From the NCBI GenBank assembly GCA_023435645.1, contig JAEYRK010000048.1:1-64000 (forward strand): a stretch of 64,000 nucleotides of DNA. The letters run 5' to 3'. A model generated the notes under the pieces. The model saw only the letters and a list, made by a program, of their open reading frames with translations, searched no databases and was not told the DNA's origin. This document shows, piece after piece, positions 26,042 to 35,053 of this stretch (its first letter is position 1; each line of letters begins with the position of its first letter). Both the position numbers and the translations under genes were made by a program. Source of the DNA: Bacillota bacterium. GTDB taxonomy: Bacteria > Bacillota > Clostridia > Lachnospirales > Lachnospiraceae.

Positions 26042-26557
26042 ATGGGTTTTCCTAAGAGATATATCATCAGAGCGGTGATCCTGCTTCCGATCCTATTGGG
26101 AGTTACTTATTTTTGGTATCGGGTTCCGTGGGGGTTCCATAAGGAATTTCAAGGGATATACTTTATCCCGGGGAATCCGGAGGTTTCAGAGAAGATTATG
26201 GCACGCTTTGACGGATATCTGCAAAGAGGGGTATGGCAGGACGATGTATTTGACGGAAAGCTAACGATCGGGGAGAAGGAGATGTATGTTCAGCTACAAA
26301 TCTCCAAAAAGAACCATACCTACCTTATGTATCATTATAACAACACACTTGGGATGTACGGTTTCTTATATACGAGGGATATCAAAAAGGGCTTTACAAT
26401 CAGTATTGCTGAGGAGGATGAAAGAAATCCCAACCAAAGTGATTGGTCCTTAATCAACAGCGGCATGATATCTGCCCCGGCCAATAACCGGAGCGAGGCA
26501 TTGGCCTTATCCAAGCGTCTGATTGATCCCATATGGCTGGAGGGCAGTAAGGAATGA
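26042..26557 (+). CDS. Membrane-anchored protein, paralog 2
   Basis: This 171-aa protein has the same plan as its upstream neighbour: an N-terminal helix (AVILLPILLGVTYFWY), FQGIYFIPGN, LTIGEKEM, YTRDIKKGFTISI and ISAPANNRSEALALSKRL. GGGAGGA precedes ATG 26042; an in-frame start at 26012 has no ribosome site. The pair is separated by 111 bases and diverged strongly in the middle. Function is unknown. A glycine- and tyrosine-rich envelope protein is the most that can be said. Confidence 0.75.
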   Translation: MGFPKRYIIRAVILLPILLGVTYFWYRVPWGFHKEFQGIYFIPGNPEVSEKIMARFDGYLQRGVWQDDVFDGKLTIGEKEMYVQLQISKKNHTYLMYHYNNTLGMYGFLYTRDIKKGFTISIAEEDERNPNQSDWSLINSGMISAPANNRSEALALSKRLIDPIWLEGSKE

Positions 26558-26652
26558 AGAACATAGGGATGGATCGGATGGATCAATCATGTTTTGAATT
26601 ATCGGTCAAGAGTAAAGTACCTACATGATACGCATTCCAAAGGAGTGTCCGG

Positions 26653-27792
26653 TTAGGTTCTTGCCGCAGTAATCAGCCGGAAGACCTGATAAGCGGTGGA
26701 AACCATGTTTGCCCTCGCAGTACTGTACTCCATGGCTTCGTCTACGGACATCGGAAGTCTTAGGACTCCAAAATATGCATCTATACCCTCTTCGTTGCAT
26801 TTCTCTGCATCTTCTGTGGTGCCACCTGCGAAGGCGATTACCTTCTTGCCGTGCTTCTTTGCTAATTTGGCTACTCCGATTGGAGCCTTGCCCATGGCTG
26901 TCTGGAAATCCAGCTTCCCTTCTCCGGTAATAACAAAATCTGCATCTTTGATCTCTTCCTCCAGATGAATTTCCTTCAGAATAATACTAATTCCGGATTC
27001 CAGCTCCGCATTCAGAAAGGTTACGAAGGCATAACCCAGACCACCGGCCGCACCGGCTCCGGGAAGGGTAGCAGTAGCTTTGCCTGTGATCCTTGCCACT
27101 GTATCCGAGTAGTTTCTTAAGCCTGCATCCAGAGTGGCAACAATCTCAGGAGTGGCACCCTTCTGGGGACCGAAAACATGAGCTGCTCCCAGGGGACCAT
27201 AGAGCGGGTTATTCACATCGCAGGCAATTCGAAAACGGCATTCCTTTAGCTCGGGTAGAGCGCCTTCGGTACTTAATCCGGTGATTCTTACAAGCTCCCT
27301 TCCTTCCGGTCCAACCGGCTTGCCCTCAGAGTCATAGAACTCAAAGCCTAGAGCCTTAAGCATGCCAATCCCTCCATCATTGGTTGAGCTGCCACCAATT
27401 CCGATGATAAAGTCACGGCAGCCTTTGGTGATGGCATCCTTAATCATCTCACCAACTCCGTAGGTTGAGGTATTCAGGGGATTTAAGAATTCCTTTGGAA
27501 CAAGCTTAAGCCCGGCCGCTTCAGCCATCTCCATTACAGCGGTCTGCCCATCCTTAAGAATTCCATAGGAGCAGGTCACCCTGTCGCCCAGGGGGCCTTT
27601 CACAGGAATCTGTATCTTCTCACCACCCATACCGGACAGGAGAGCCTCAACAGTACCTTCCCCTCCGTCGGCTAGGGGCCTCACGACTACTTCAGCCTCA
27701 CAAGCCTTCAGGATTCCTTCCCTGACAGCCATTCCTGCCTCCATCGAGGTTAAGCTCCCCTTAAAGGAATCAATCGCTATAACAACCTTCAT
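26653..27792 (-). CDS. Glycerate 2-kinase (GarK/GlxK family)
   Basis: This 379-aa enzyme of the type I glycerate kinase family starts MKVVIAIDSFKGSLTS and continues with LADGGEGTVEALL, a GIGGSSTNDGGIGM phosphate-binding loop, the PGAGAAGGLGYAF segment and DFVITGEGKLDFQTAMGKAP. It phosphorylates D-glycerate, normally to 2-phosphoglycerate, feeding lower glycolysis. It stands alone here. The 2-hydroxyacid dehydrogenase and aldolases of the 47-57 kb module could supply glycerate, but that link is speculative. Confidence 0.94.
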   Translation of the reverse strand: MKVVIAIDSFKGSLTSMEAGMAVREGILKACEAEVVVRPLADGGEGTVEALLSGMGGEKIQIPVKGPLGDRVTCSYGILKDGQTAVMEMAEAAGLKLVPKEFLNPLNTSTYGVGEMIKDAITKGCRDFIIGIGGSSTNDGGIGMLKALGFEFYDSEGKPVGPEGRELVRITGLSTEGALPELKECRFRIACDVNNPLYGPLGAAHVFGPQKGATPEIVATLDAGLRNYSDTVARITGKATATLPGAGAAGGLGYAFVTFLNAELESGISIILKEIHLEEEIKDADFVITGEGKLDFQTAMGKAPIGVAKLAKKHGKKVIAFAGGTTEDAEKCNEEGIDAYFGVLRLPMSVDEAMEYSTARANMVSTAYQVFRLITAART

Positions 27793-27946
27793 CTATCTCA
27801 CCACCGCAAGTTTTTCTTATATTATAGCATCTTCGCCCTTTATGGGATAGGCTGATAAATTATATAACCGAGGATTATTGAAAAACTACATACTCGACTA
27901 TTGTAATATTTATGTATCAATGGTAACATTTTGATATAATCTATTA

Positions 27947-27987
27947 ACACAGGGAAATACAGCATGAAGCATCACCATTCCCTGTGT
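27947..27987 (+). promoter_or_regulatory. 5'-leader hairpin before the zinc-ribbon protein gene
   Basis: ACACAGGGAA pairs perfectly with TTCCCTGTGT over a 21-base loop, just after a TATAAT box at 27935-27940. No U-run follows, so it is a leader structure or a protein-binding dyad and not a clear terminator. Confidence 0.5.
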
Positions 27988-28015
27988 ATCATTATTTAAG
28001 AAAGGTGACTGTAAT

Positions 28016-29875
28016 ATGTTCTGTACAAATTGTGGTAAGAAACTAGAAGATATAGCTAAATTCTGTACCGGATGCGGTACGCCAACAAGACTTGTGCAGC
28101 AAGCAATGCCTGCGGCACAAACAAGTATTCAGGGAACACCTAGCGAGCAGCCGTTACAGCCGGAGGAGCTGTTCCGTCAGCCCGTGCAGCAGGAGTCAGC
28201 CCCCGAGCAGCCGTTACAGCCGGAGGAGATGTACCGCCAGCCTATGCAGCAGGAAGTAGCCCCCGAGCAGCCCTTACAGCCGGAGGAGCAGTACCGTCAG
28301 CCCGTGCAGCAGGAGCTAACCCCCGAGCAGCCCTTACAGCCGGAGGAGATGTTCCACCAGCCTGTGCAGCAGGAAGCAGCCCCCGAGCAGTTTAATCAGC
28401 AAGGGGTAATTCCGACACAGACATATCAGCAGAGGGTTCAAGCTCCGTACCCACAGGCTCCCCAACCATTTCCACAAGGAATGGAGCAGCCCGGTTCTGC
28501 CCCGGTGAAGAAAAGCAAGAAGAAACTAATTCTGATTGTAAGTATCTGTGTTGTTATTCTTATTGCAGGCAGCGGTGCCGGATACTTCTTTTATCAGAAT
28601 CATATCAAGAAGCAAGCAAAAAATGTAATTGCATATTATGATGATGGAGCATATGACAAAGCAATCGATCTTTATGAAAAATTCAGCGGTAAGCAAAAGG
28701 ACTTTGATGAAACAGTAGCAAAAGAGCTGGTAGAAAAAGCGGAGTTAATCAAAGAGGACTATCTGTTAGAAAAAATTGATTATGCTACTGCCGAGGAGCT
28801 GCTACATAGACTTGAGGAATATGGGATTGATGATTTAGAGGAGGCCATAGAAGACATTACCAGGTTTGTTGATAAGATCTATCTATCCAGAGAGAGCTAT
28901 AAGAACGGAAAGATGTTTTTTGAGGCTGGTGATTATTCCAGCGCCATCTTAAATTATAGCTCTGTAATCAAAGAGGATAAGGTATATTATGACCTGGCCC
29001 TAAAGGAGATTGATCGCGCTAGGAAAGAGGAAGAGCTAAAGCAGCAGGAAGAACATCTAATTGCAATCAGGGAGCAGGCATTACTTGATGCTGAGTATTA
29101 TGCAAGTATCCTTGAATATGCTTCTGCGATTGAGGAAATCGAACAGGGACTTCTCGAAATACCGGGAGATCAGGCCCTGACAGATCAGTTGGCAGCTTAT
29201 AAATTAATGCAAGAGCTGACTCAAAAGGTATCAAGTATATTCTCAACCCGATATGATCAAACCTATAGCTATCTGGAAGAGAATTATATGACGGTGGCGA
29301 TGGCGTTTCCAGTATTAGAGGGTGATAACCCGGCATATGCCTCTATCAATGAAACCATAGATCGGATAAAGAATGATTATATCTCCTATAGTGAATCTAT
29401 GGCAGCTACAGCGAAGGAGTATGCAAGCGATGAATATTTCTATGCCTATTCTTTTGATATGGACTTTACCGTAACCTATAATCAAAATGGAATTTTGTGC
29501 ATTTTGCTGCAGGGCTATGAATATACCGGCGGTGCCCATGGTTATCCAATCAGGCATGTACTGACCTTTGATCTGACTACCGGATGGCAGCTGGAACTCA
29601 GCAATCTGATGGCTACGGATGATAGTACCTTCGGTTCCTATGTAATCACAGAGTTTGAAAGAATGTACAATCAAGGTGATGTGATGTACTGGGATGATGC
29701 ACTTCAAACAGTAGAATATAATGCAATGAGCTTTTATACATTGAATTATTACCTGGCTGAAGATGAAATACGCATTTTCTATTATCCGTATGATCTGGCA
29801 AGCTATGCGGACGGTTTTATAGAGATCGCTGTTCCCTATGCCGGGAATGAATGGATGTTTAGCTTCCTTAAGTAG
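28016..29875 (+). CDS. Zinc-ribbon membrane protein with Gln/Pro/Glu repeats and DUF3298-like extracellular domain
   Basis: This 619-aa protein starts with a zinc ribbon (Cys3, 6, 17, 20). Four 20-residue repeats (of the form QPLQPEEMFRQPVQQE plus four residues) follow at about 43-124, with a Pro/Gln linker, then a lysine-flanked membrane helix at about 169-193. An external helical region has TPR-like segments (about 200-400). The C-terminal region contains GYEYTGGAHGYPIRH, typical of DUF3298/RsiV-like domains. That domain in RsiV senses lysozyme; here its ligand is unknown. AAAGGTGA lies upstream of the start, and a terminator follows directly. Confidence 0.85.
   Translation: MFCTNCGKKLEDIAKFCTGCGTPTRLVQQAMPAAQTSIQGTPSEQPLQPEELFRQPVQQESAPEQPLQPEEMYRQPMQQEVAPEQPLQPEEQYRQPVQQELTPEQPLQPEEMFHQPVQQEAAPEQFNQQGVIPTQTYQQRVQAPYPQAPQPFPQGMEQPGSAPVKKSKKKLILIVSICVVILIAGSGAGYFFYQNHIKKQAKNVIAYYDDGAYDKAIDLYEKFSGKQKDFDETVAKELVEKAELIKEDYLLEKIDYATAEELLHRLEEYGIDDLEEAIEDITRFVDKIYLSRESYKNGKMFFEAGDYSSAILNYSSVIKEDKVYYDLALKEIDRARKEEELKQQEEHLIAIREQALLDAEYYASILEYASAIEEIEQGLLEIPGDQALTDQLAAYKLMQELTQKVSSIFSTRYDQTYSYLEENYMTVAMAFPVLEGDNPAYASINETIDRIKNDYISYSESMAATAKEYASDEYFYAYSFDMDFTVTYNQNGILCILLQGYEYTGGAHGYPIRHVLTFDLTTGWQLELSNLMATDDSTFGSYVITEFERMYNQGDVMYWDDALQTVEYNAMSFYTLNYYLAEDEIRIFYYPYDLASYADGFIEIAVPYAGNEWMFSFLK
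28144..28388 (+). repeat. Four tandem 60-bp in-frame repeats
   Basis: Four copies of a 60-base unit (CCCGAGCAGCCNTTACAGCC at the start of each) encode 20-residue Gln/Pro/Glu-rich repeats. Copies differ at only a few positions, so copy number could vary between strains. Confidence 0.9.
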
Positions 29876-29903
29876 GGGAAAAACAATAGAATTTAATGAA
29901 ATA

Positions 29904-29946
29904 AAGGAAGGGATTTGAAGGTATATTCAGATCCCTTCCTTTTTTC
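29904..29946 (+). terminator. Rho-independent terminator
   Basis: AAGGAAGGGAT pairs with ATCCCTTCCTT, followed by TTTT, 29 bases after the zinc-ribbon gene. Confidence 0.92.
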
Positions 29947-30050
29947 GCCCAGCATGAAAGACTTCCCTTAGAAATAGGAGCTATGTCCGGTTGAATTGCT
30001 TTAGGACAATGTACCAACACTGTATGGTAAAAACTAACAGGACCAGTAAT

Positions 30051-30079
30051 TTGACATGGTTTTTTTGTCATGTTATTAT
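30051..30079 (+). promoter_or_regulatory. Promoter of the binding protein - histidine kinase - response regulator operon
   Basis: TTGACA (30051-30056), a 17-base spacer and TATTAT (30074-30079) form a good sigma-A promoter. TGACA and TGTCA inside it form an imperfect dyad. The start codon is 118 bases downstream. Confidence 0.7.
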
Positions 30080-30196
30080 TAAAAATGTCGGATAAACTAA
30101 AAAAATCGAGGGTAAAAATTGGTAAATTTAGATAGAACTGGTATGAAGTAAACATAATCAAAGGTGGACAAAAGATCAGAGCAAAGGGGTTGTTGA

Positions 30197-31246
30197 ATGA
30201 GAAAAATAAAAATAGTCCTATTATTGATGATTTTATTAAGCCTCTATCCTCTTCTTCGAAGCAATAGATCAGAGAATGGTCAGCAGAATGGAAATGGGAG
30301 TGGAGAATCAGAAAAGAAAATCGTGATCTATACCTCAAGAACGGACAATCTACTGGATGCAACTATCCCATTATTTGAGGAGAAATACGGTATACAGGTT
30401 GAACTGGTAAAGGATGAATTGGGGGAGCTATTATCACGGATTCGGTCTGAGGCAGAGGAACCTGTTGCCGATATTATTATGGGTGGCACCTATTCCTATA
30501 TGTATTCCAATCGAGATTTATTTCAGGAATACGTCTCTGTAAATGATAAATATATCTTAGAAAACTATCGAAATACAACGGGCTTAACCACCAGCTATCT
30601 TCTGGAGGGAAGCTGCTTAATTGTAAATAAATCTCTTGCCAGAGATATTCCGGTGGAAGGGTATCAGGATTTACTGGACGAGCGCCTAAGGGGCAAAATC
30701 ATAACAGGAAATCCCATTAATTCCTCCTATGCATTTTCTCAGCTGAGTAATACGTTATTAGCGATGGGAGGCTATGAAGAGGAGGAAGCTTGGGATTATG
30801 TCACGCGTCTTATGGAGCAAGTGGGGGAAATCGCATCAAGCTCGGAAAAGGTATATTCCAGTGTGGCGTCAGGGAACTACATCGTAGGCTTGACCTATGA
30901 ATCTCCCTGTATTAGCCTGGTCGGAGATTCTACCGATGTTGAGATTGTTTATCCGAAGGAAGGAACGGTCTATTTACCGGCTATGATGGCCATCGTAAAG
31001 GGCAGCAGCAATCAAGAATATGCAAAGCATTTTATAGACTTTGTTACCAGTAAGGATATGCAGAATATATATTCTAACATATTGATGAAGCGTTCCATCT
31101 ATAGAGATGCCATAGAGGGGGAGTATTTGCTACCGATACAAAACATCAAATTATTAGAAGAAGACAGGGAGTATGTGAAGGAGAATAAGATAAAAATTCT
31201 TAGTCGTTATTCAATTATTATTGAACAGATTATGGGGGAGCACTGA
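30197..31246 (+). CDS. Extracellular solute-binding protein, Fbp/PgtC-like, linked to a two-component system
   Basis: This 349-aa protein has a short N-terminal hydrophobic segment (IKIVLLLMILLSLYPLL) and then a periplasmic-type type II binding fold: IVIYTSRTDNLLDATIP, then ADIIMGGTYSYMY and a late TVYLPAMMAIVKGS. This matches ferric-type, Fbp-like binding proteins. There is no lipobox Cys, so it is probably anchored by its N-terminal helix. Its stop is one base from the kinase start, so it likely acts as the ligand-binding front of that sensor, as with PgtC-like proteins. The ligand is unknown. Confidence 0.85.
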   Translation: MRKIKIVLLLMILLSLYPLLRSNRSENGQQNGNGSGESEKKIVIYTSRTDNLLDATIPLFEEKYGIQVELVKDELGELLSRIRSEAEEPVADIIMGGTYSYMYSNRDLFQEYVSVNDKYILENYRNTTGLTTSYLLEGSCLIVNKSLARDIPVEGYQDLLDERLRGKIITGNPINSSYAFSQLSNTLLAMGGYEEEEAWDYVTRLMEQVGEIASSSEKVYSSVASGNYIVGLTYESPCISLVGDSTDVEIVYPKEGTVYLPAMMAIVKGSSNQEYAKHFIDFVTSKDMQNIYSNILMKRSIYRDAIEGEYLLPIQNIKLLEEDREYVKENKIKILSRYSIIIEQIMGEH

Positions 31247-31247
31247 G

Positions 31248-32948
31248 ATGTTGAGACCATTCATCAGGAAAAGCATGAAGAGAACAGTAAGCTTTCAGGA
31301 GAAGCTAAAGCATATTGTTATCAATCGGTTGATCGCATTGATTGGAGCAGGCATCCTCCTACTTGCTTTTGGTATGATTTTAGCAGTAGTTGCAACGAAT
31401 TATAAGAATGCTAAGGATAATGGTAAGCTTTATGAGGATAGATTTACAGCAATTTATGAGGAATGCTCGGACTTTTTAAGCGGAGAGGCTTTGCAGAAAT
31501 TATGCCTGGATATATTGCTATATAAGGAGGATACATCAGCGCTACCATATCTCATCTATGAGTTTAATGCGTCCTCGCCCCTAAAGGCCAAGGTTGTGCT
31601 AAGTGATAAGGAGCGTAACATCCTATTTCATAGCTTTAAGGAATGGGATCTATATAGAAATAGCTTTAACAAAGCAATCTGTGCCAATGCCTTTCATATT
31701 CCCAGGGATGAAATATATTCCAGTGTATATTATTTTGATGGAAATAACTCCAACTATGTATTGTCCAAGCCAATCTATGATCAGGAAATGACGGTTGGCT
31801 TCATCAATCTTTATCTTGAGGAAGAGGGCTGGGAGCAAAGCTTAGCGGACGCAGAATATGAGGGAATTATTGCAGACGAGCGGGGTAGGGTAATCTATAG
31901 CAGTAAGCAAAGCTTTGTATCAGGGGTTAATAAATTTGATAATTCTTCTCATAGTCCAATTATTACAATCAATGGAAGGCGGTATTGGTGTAACAAACGG
32001 TATATAGAAAAGGCCAATGTTGCAATCTATTCCTTAATTTATTATCCGCGAAGTCACACCCTGCTGCTCACTGCCTTCGGTGTCATTATCACGATTGGAA
32101 TCTGCTGGTATAAGCTGGCCAGAAATATGACAGAAGCCATGGCGGAAAGTAATGCGGCCTCCATCAATAAACTGGTTTCAGAAATTCAAGTAATCAGTCA
32201 AGAGGATTCGGAGTATAGGATTAATACCATTTCAGAGGATGAATTCTCGGCAGTAGGAATACAAATTAATCAGATGCTGGATAATATACAGGAGCTGAAT
32301 CATAGAAACACAGAATTATTAAGAATTAACAATGTAACCGAGATTAATCATCTGACAGAACAAATCAACCCCCATTTCTTATATAATACCCTGGAGATTA
32401 TCCGGAATCTGCTTATTTTTGATAGTAAGAAGGCAGATCGGTTAATTATTCAGCTGACGCAGATTTTACGATATAGTATCAACACCAGTAGAAAATATGT
32501 TTATCTGGAAGAGGACATGTCCTATATCAGAGATTACCTGGAGATACAGAAGACCAGATTCGAAGACAGCTTGCACTATGAGCTTCATATTGATGAGGAC
32601 TGTAATAAGTGCATCATACCCAAGCTAATCCTACAGCCCTTGATCGAAAATTCCATTAAATATGGCTTTCGTAAGAAAACAAGGATTCATATATGGATTG
32701 AGGGACATATGGAAGGCAATATGCTTTTGCTGTCGGTAAGAGATAATGGGGAAGGGATGGTGCAGGAGGAAGCAGAGGCGCTACAGAAAAGCATCTATGA
32801 GCCGGTATTAGAATCGGAGCATAATGGGCTGCATAATATCGCAAGGCGTCTATATTTACTTTATGGAACGGATAGCGGACTGGACATTACGAATTTAGAG
32901 ACGGAAGGACTTATGGTCACAATCAAAATTAATCTGAAAGGAGAATAG
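31248..32948 (+). CDS. Sensor histidine kinase, LytS/YesM type
   Basis: This 566-aa membrane kinase has a first helix (LIALIGAGILLLAFGMILAV), a large extracellular region of about 250 residues, a second helix (LLLTAFGVIITIGICWY), and a HAMP-like linker. The His_kinase domain has phospho-accepting His376 in QINPHFLYNTLEI, and a HATPase core has LILQPLIENSIKYG and DNGEGM. GGGGAG lies 8 bases before ATG 31248; the TTG at 31221 inside the previous gene is unlikely. It phosphorylates the response regulator encoded next. Confidence 0.92.
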   Translation: MLRPFIRKSMKRTVSFQEKLKHIVINRLIALIGAGILLLAFGMILAVVATNYKNAKDNGKLYEDRFTAIYEECSDFLSGEALQKLCLDILLYKEDTSALPYLIYEFNASSPLKAKVVLSDKERNILFHSFKEWDLYRNSFNKAICANAFHIPRDEIYSSVYYFDGNNSNYVLSKPIYDQEMTVGFINLYLEEEGWEQSLADAEYEGIIADERGRVIYSSKQSFVSGVNKFDNSSHSPIITINGRRYWCNKRYIEKANVAIYSLIYYPRSHTLLLTAFGVIITIGICWYKLARNMTEAMAESNAASINKLVSEIQVISQEDSEYRINTISEDEFSAVGIQINQMLDNIQELNHRNTELLRINNVTEINHLTEQINPHFLYNTLEIIRNLLIFDSKKADRLIIQLTQILRYSINTSRKYVYLEEDMSYIRDYLEIQKTRFEDSLHYELHIDEDCNKCIIPKLILQPLIENSIKYGFRKKTRIHIWIEGHMEGNMLLLSVRDNGEGMVQEEAEALQKSIYEPVLESEHNGLHNIARRLYLLYGTDSGLDITNLETEGLMVTIKINLKGE

Positions 32949-32949
32949 A

Positions 32950-33729
32950 GTGTACAAGGTTGTCATTGTGGAGGATGAAAATATCATTCGTAAAGGGCTT
33001 GTGTATTCGATCCCATGGATGGAGCTACAGTGCAGTGTCGTGGGGGAGGGCTGCAATGGGATGGAAGGAATGGCACTGATTAAAGAAAAAAATCCTGACA
33101 TCGTGATTGTGGATATCAATATGCCGGTGATGAGCGGTCTGGAGATGTTGGAGGAAACCTATGAGAAATATAGTTATTCAGCCATTATCCTATCTGGCTA
33201 TTCTGATTTTGAGTATGCACAAAAGGCGATTCATTATGGGGTGAAGGGATATTTGCTAAAGCCCCTTCAGGTAGAGGAATTAATTGATGCCATTGAACTG
33301 GCAAAGAAGGAATGCGACTTAAGAAAGATATGGATCTCAAAGCAAGAGGAAAAGGAAGAGCTCCGTAATTTTTCCCTGATCAAGGAGCTTCACAAGGATA
33401 AAATAGACAATACTTTGGTAAAGCAAATGCTATGCTTTGTGAACCAAAATTATAATAAGAAAATAGTGATGCAGGACCTGGTAGACTGTTTGAATTACAG
33501 TGAAACCTTTTTGAATAAGATATTTAAAGAGGCGGTCGGAACGACTTTTATTGAGTATTTAAATCGATATCGTATTCAAAAGGCATTAGAGTTAATCAAA
33601 GGGGGAGAAACCTCTATTCAGAAGGTAGCAGATGCCTGTGGTATAGGAGACTATAAATATTTTAATGTAGTATTTCGAAAGTATATGGGATTTTCCCCAA
33701 AAGAATATATAAAATCAATAATAAGCTAA
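32950..33729 (+). CDS. Response regulator with AraC-type output (YesN-like)
   Basis: The receiver domain of this 259-aa protein has VIVEDENIIRKG at the N terminus, phospho-acceptor Asp55 in IVIVDINMPVMSG, and the conserved Lys in GYLLKPLQ. The C-terminal 100 residues form an AraC double helix-turn-helix ending FRKYMGFSPKEYI. The GTG start follows AAAGGAG and touches the kinase stop. The probable target is the downstream ABC transporter operon. Confidence 0.93.
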   Translation: MYKVVIVEDENIIRKGLVYSIPWMELQCSVVGEGCNGMEGMALIKEKNPDIVIVDINMPVMSGLEMLEETYEKYSYSAIILSGYSDFEYAQKAIHYGVKGYLLKPLQVEELIDAIELAKKECDLRKIWISKQEEKEELRNFSLIKELHKDKIDNTLVKQMLCFVNQNYNKKIVMQDLVDCLNYSETFLNKIFKEAVGTTFIEYLNRYRIQKALELIKGGETSIQKVADACGIGDYKYFNVVFRKYMGFSPKEYIKSIIS

Positions 33730-33731
33730 GC

Positions 33732-33780
33732 AAAATACCAAAAACTATTCTGAGAAACAGAAAGTGTTTGGTATTTTTGC
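33732..33780 (+). terminator. Terminator after the two-component operon
   Basis: AAAATACCAAA pairs with TTTGGTATTTT with flanking A/T runs, directly after the response regulator stop. It separates the sensory operon from the transporter operon. Confidence 0.82.
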
Positions 33781-33873
33781 TTTTTGGATGGTATTTTGGG
33801 TAGGAAACTTGTCTAAAATCACTATAATAAAAGTATCACTAAGTTACTAATTAATACTATTTAGGAGGACTTT

Positions 33874-34965
33874 ATGAAGAAAAAAGTTTTGGCTATCATG
33901 TTATGCTTATGTATGGTTGCTGGAGTGGCAGGATGTAGTAACTCTGATAAGAAGACAGAGGATCCTGTGAAATCAGAAGGTGGCAGTGAAGATCAAGCAA
34001 CAGCGGATCCCAGAAAAGAAATGACAGGTAAGGTAGTAATCTACACCTCAATGTATGAAGACATCATTGAAGACATGGATAAGAAGCTGGACGAAGTATT
34101 CCCTAAGATGGATATTGAGTTCTTCCAGGGTGGTACCGGCACCTTACAGTCTAAGGTGGCAGCAGAGATCGATTCAGGAAAGCTGAGCTGTGATATTCTC
34201 ATGGTTGCAGAGCCTTCCTATGCACTGGAATTAAAAGAGTTAGGTCTGTTACATCCCTACAAATATGCGGAGGCAGACAGCCTGTTATTCGATTATGATC
34301 CGGAAGGCTATTGGTATCCTGTCAGAGTTCTGAATATGGTATTGGCATATAATCCTGACAAGTATAGCAAGGATCAGGTTCCTAATTCCTTCATGGATTT
34401 TGCAAATGACGAAAGCTTAAAGGGCTATCTATCCATGGGTAATCCCTTAACCTCAGGTACCTCCTATGCCGCAGTAGTAGGTCTATTAGATAAATACGGC
34501 GAGGATTATATCAAGCAGTTAGGAGCACAGGGTATTGCAATTGAATCCGGTTCTGTTGCTCTTACCAAGCTGGAAACAGGGGAATGTAAGGAAATTATGA
34601 TCTTAGAAGAATCCATCCTCAAGAAAAGAGAAGAGGAAGGCTCTACCTTAGAAGTAATTTATCCTACCGATGGTACGATTAGTACCCCTTCACCCATTAT
34701 GATTGTTAAAGACGAATATAGTGCCAATCAGAATGCTGCAGCCTGTGAAGCAGTAGAAGAGTGGTTCTTATCCTTAGAAGGACAGAAATATATCGTTTCA
34801 GGCTGGATGCATTCCGTAAGAAATGACTATCCGAGCGCTCCCTATGATGCTATTCCGACAAAAGAAATCATGGCAAATACGATCAGCATTGACTGGGAGA
34901 AGAGCTTTAAAGAAAGAGAAGCAATCCGTACATTATTCCAAGAAAATGTAACTATTCCTCAATAA
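33874..34965 (+). CDS. ABC transporter substrate-binding lipoprotein, Fbp type
   Basis: This 363-aa lipoprotein has signal peptide MKKKVLAIMLCLCMVAGVAG with lipid-modified Cys21. The mature domain is of ferric-type fold: VVIYTSMYEDIIEDM, DILMVAEPSYALEL, NPLTSGTSYAAVVGLL and STPSPIMIVKDE. It resembles the upstream sensory binding protein, consistent with shared ligand specificity. AGGAGG precedes the start. A strong hairpin lies between it and the permease gene. Iron, phosphonate or a phosphorylated compound are all possible substrates. Confidence 0.9.
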   Translation: MKKKVLAIMLCLCMVAGVAGCSNSDKKTEDPVKSEGGSEDQATADPRKEMTGKVVIYTSMYEDIIEDMDKKLDEVFPKMDIEFFQGGTGTLQSKVAAEIDSGKLSCDILMVAEPSYALELKELGLLHPYKYAEADSLLFDYDPEGYWYPVRVLNMVLAYNPDKYSKDQVPNSFMDFANDESLKGYLSMGNPLTSGTSYAAVVGLLDKYGEDYIKQLGAQGIAIESGSVALTKLETGECKEIMILEESILKKREEEGSTLEVIYPTDGTISTPSPIMIVKDEYSANQNAAACEAVEEWFLSLEGQKYIVSGWMHSVRNDYPSAPYDAIPTKEIMANTISIDWEKSFKEREAIRTLFQENVTIPQ

Positions 34966-34973
34966 TATTTAGT

Positions 34974-35014
34974 TAGAGGCTGTTATAAGCGAAACAGTAT
35001 TATAACAGCCTCTA
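34974..35014 (+). promoter_or_regulatory. Intercistronic hairpin between binding protein and permease genes
   Basis: TAGAGGCTGTTATAA pairs perfectly with TTATAACAGCCTCTA (15 bp, 11-base loop) and has no U-run. It probably stabilises the upstream mRNA end after processing or attenuates readthrough, giving more binding protein than permease. Confidence 0.75.
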
Positions 35015-35053
35015 GAAATTAATGACGGAATATAGAGAGGAGCTAACAGCTAC

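Noticed and set aside
28144..28388. CRISPR-like repeat array
   Set aside because: The 60-base units are contiguous, in frame and without unique spacers, so they are protein-coding tandem repeats.
34974..35014. Simple Rho-independent terminator ending the binding-protein gene
   Set aside because: The stem is perfect but no U-run follows, and the permease gene without its own clear promoter begins 40 bases later.
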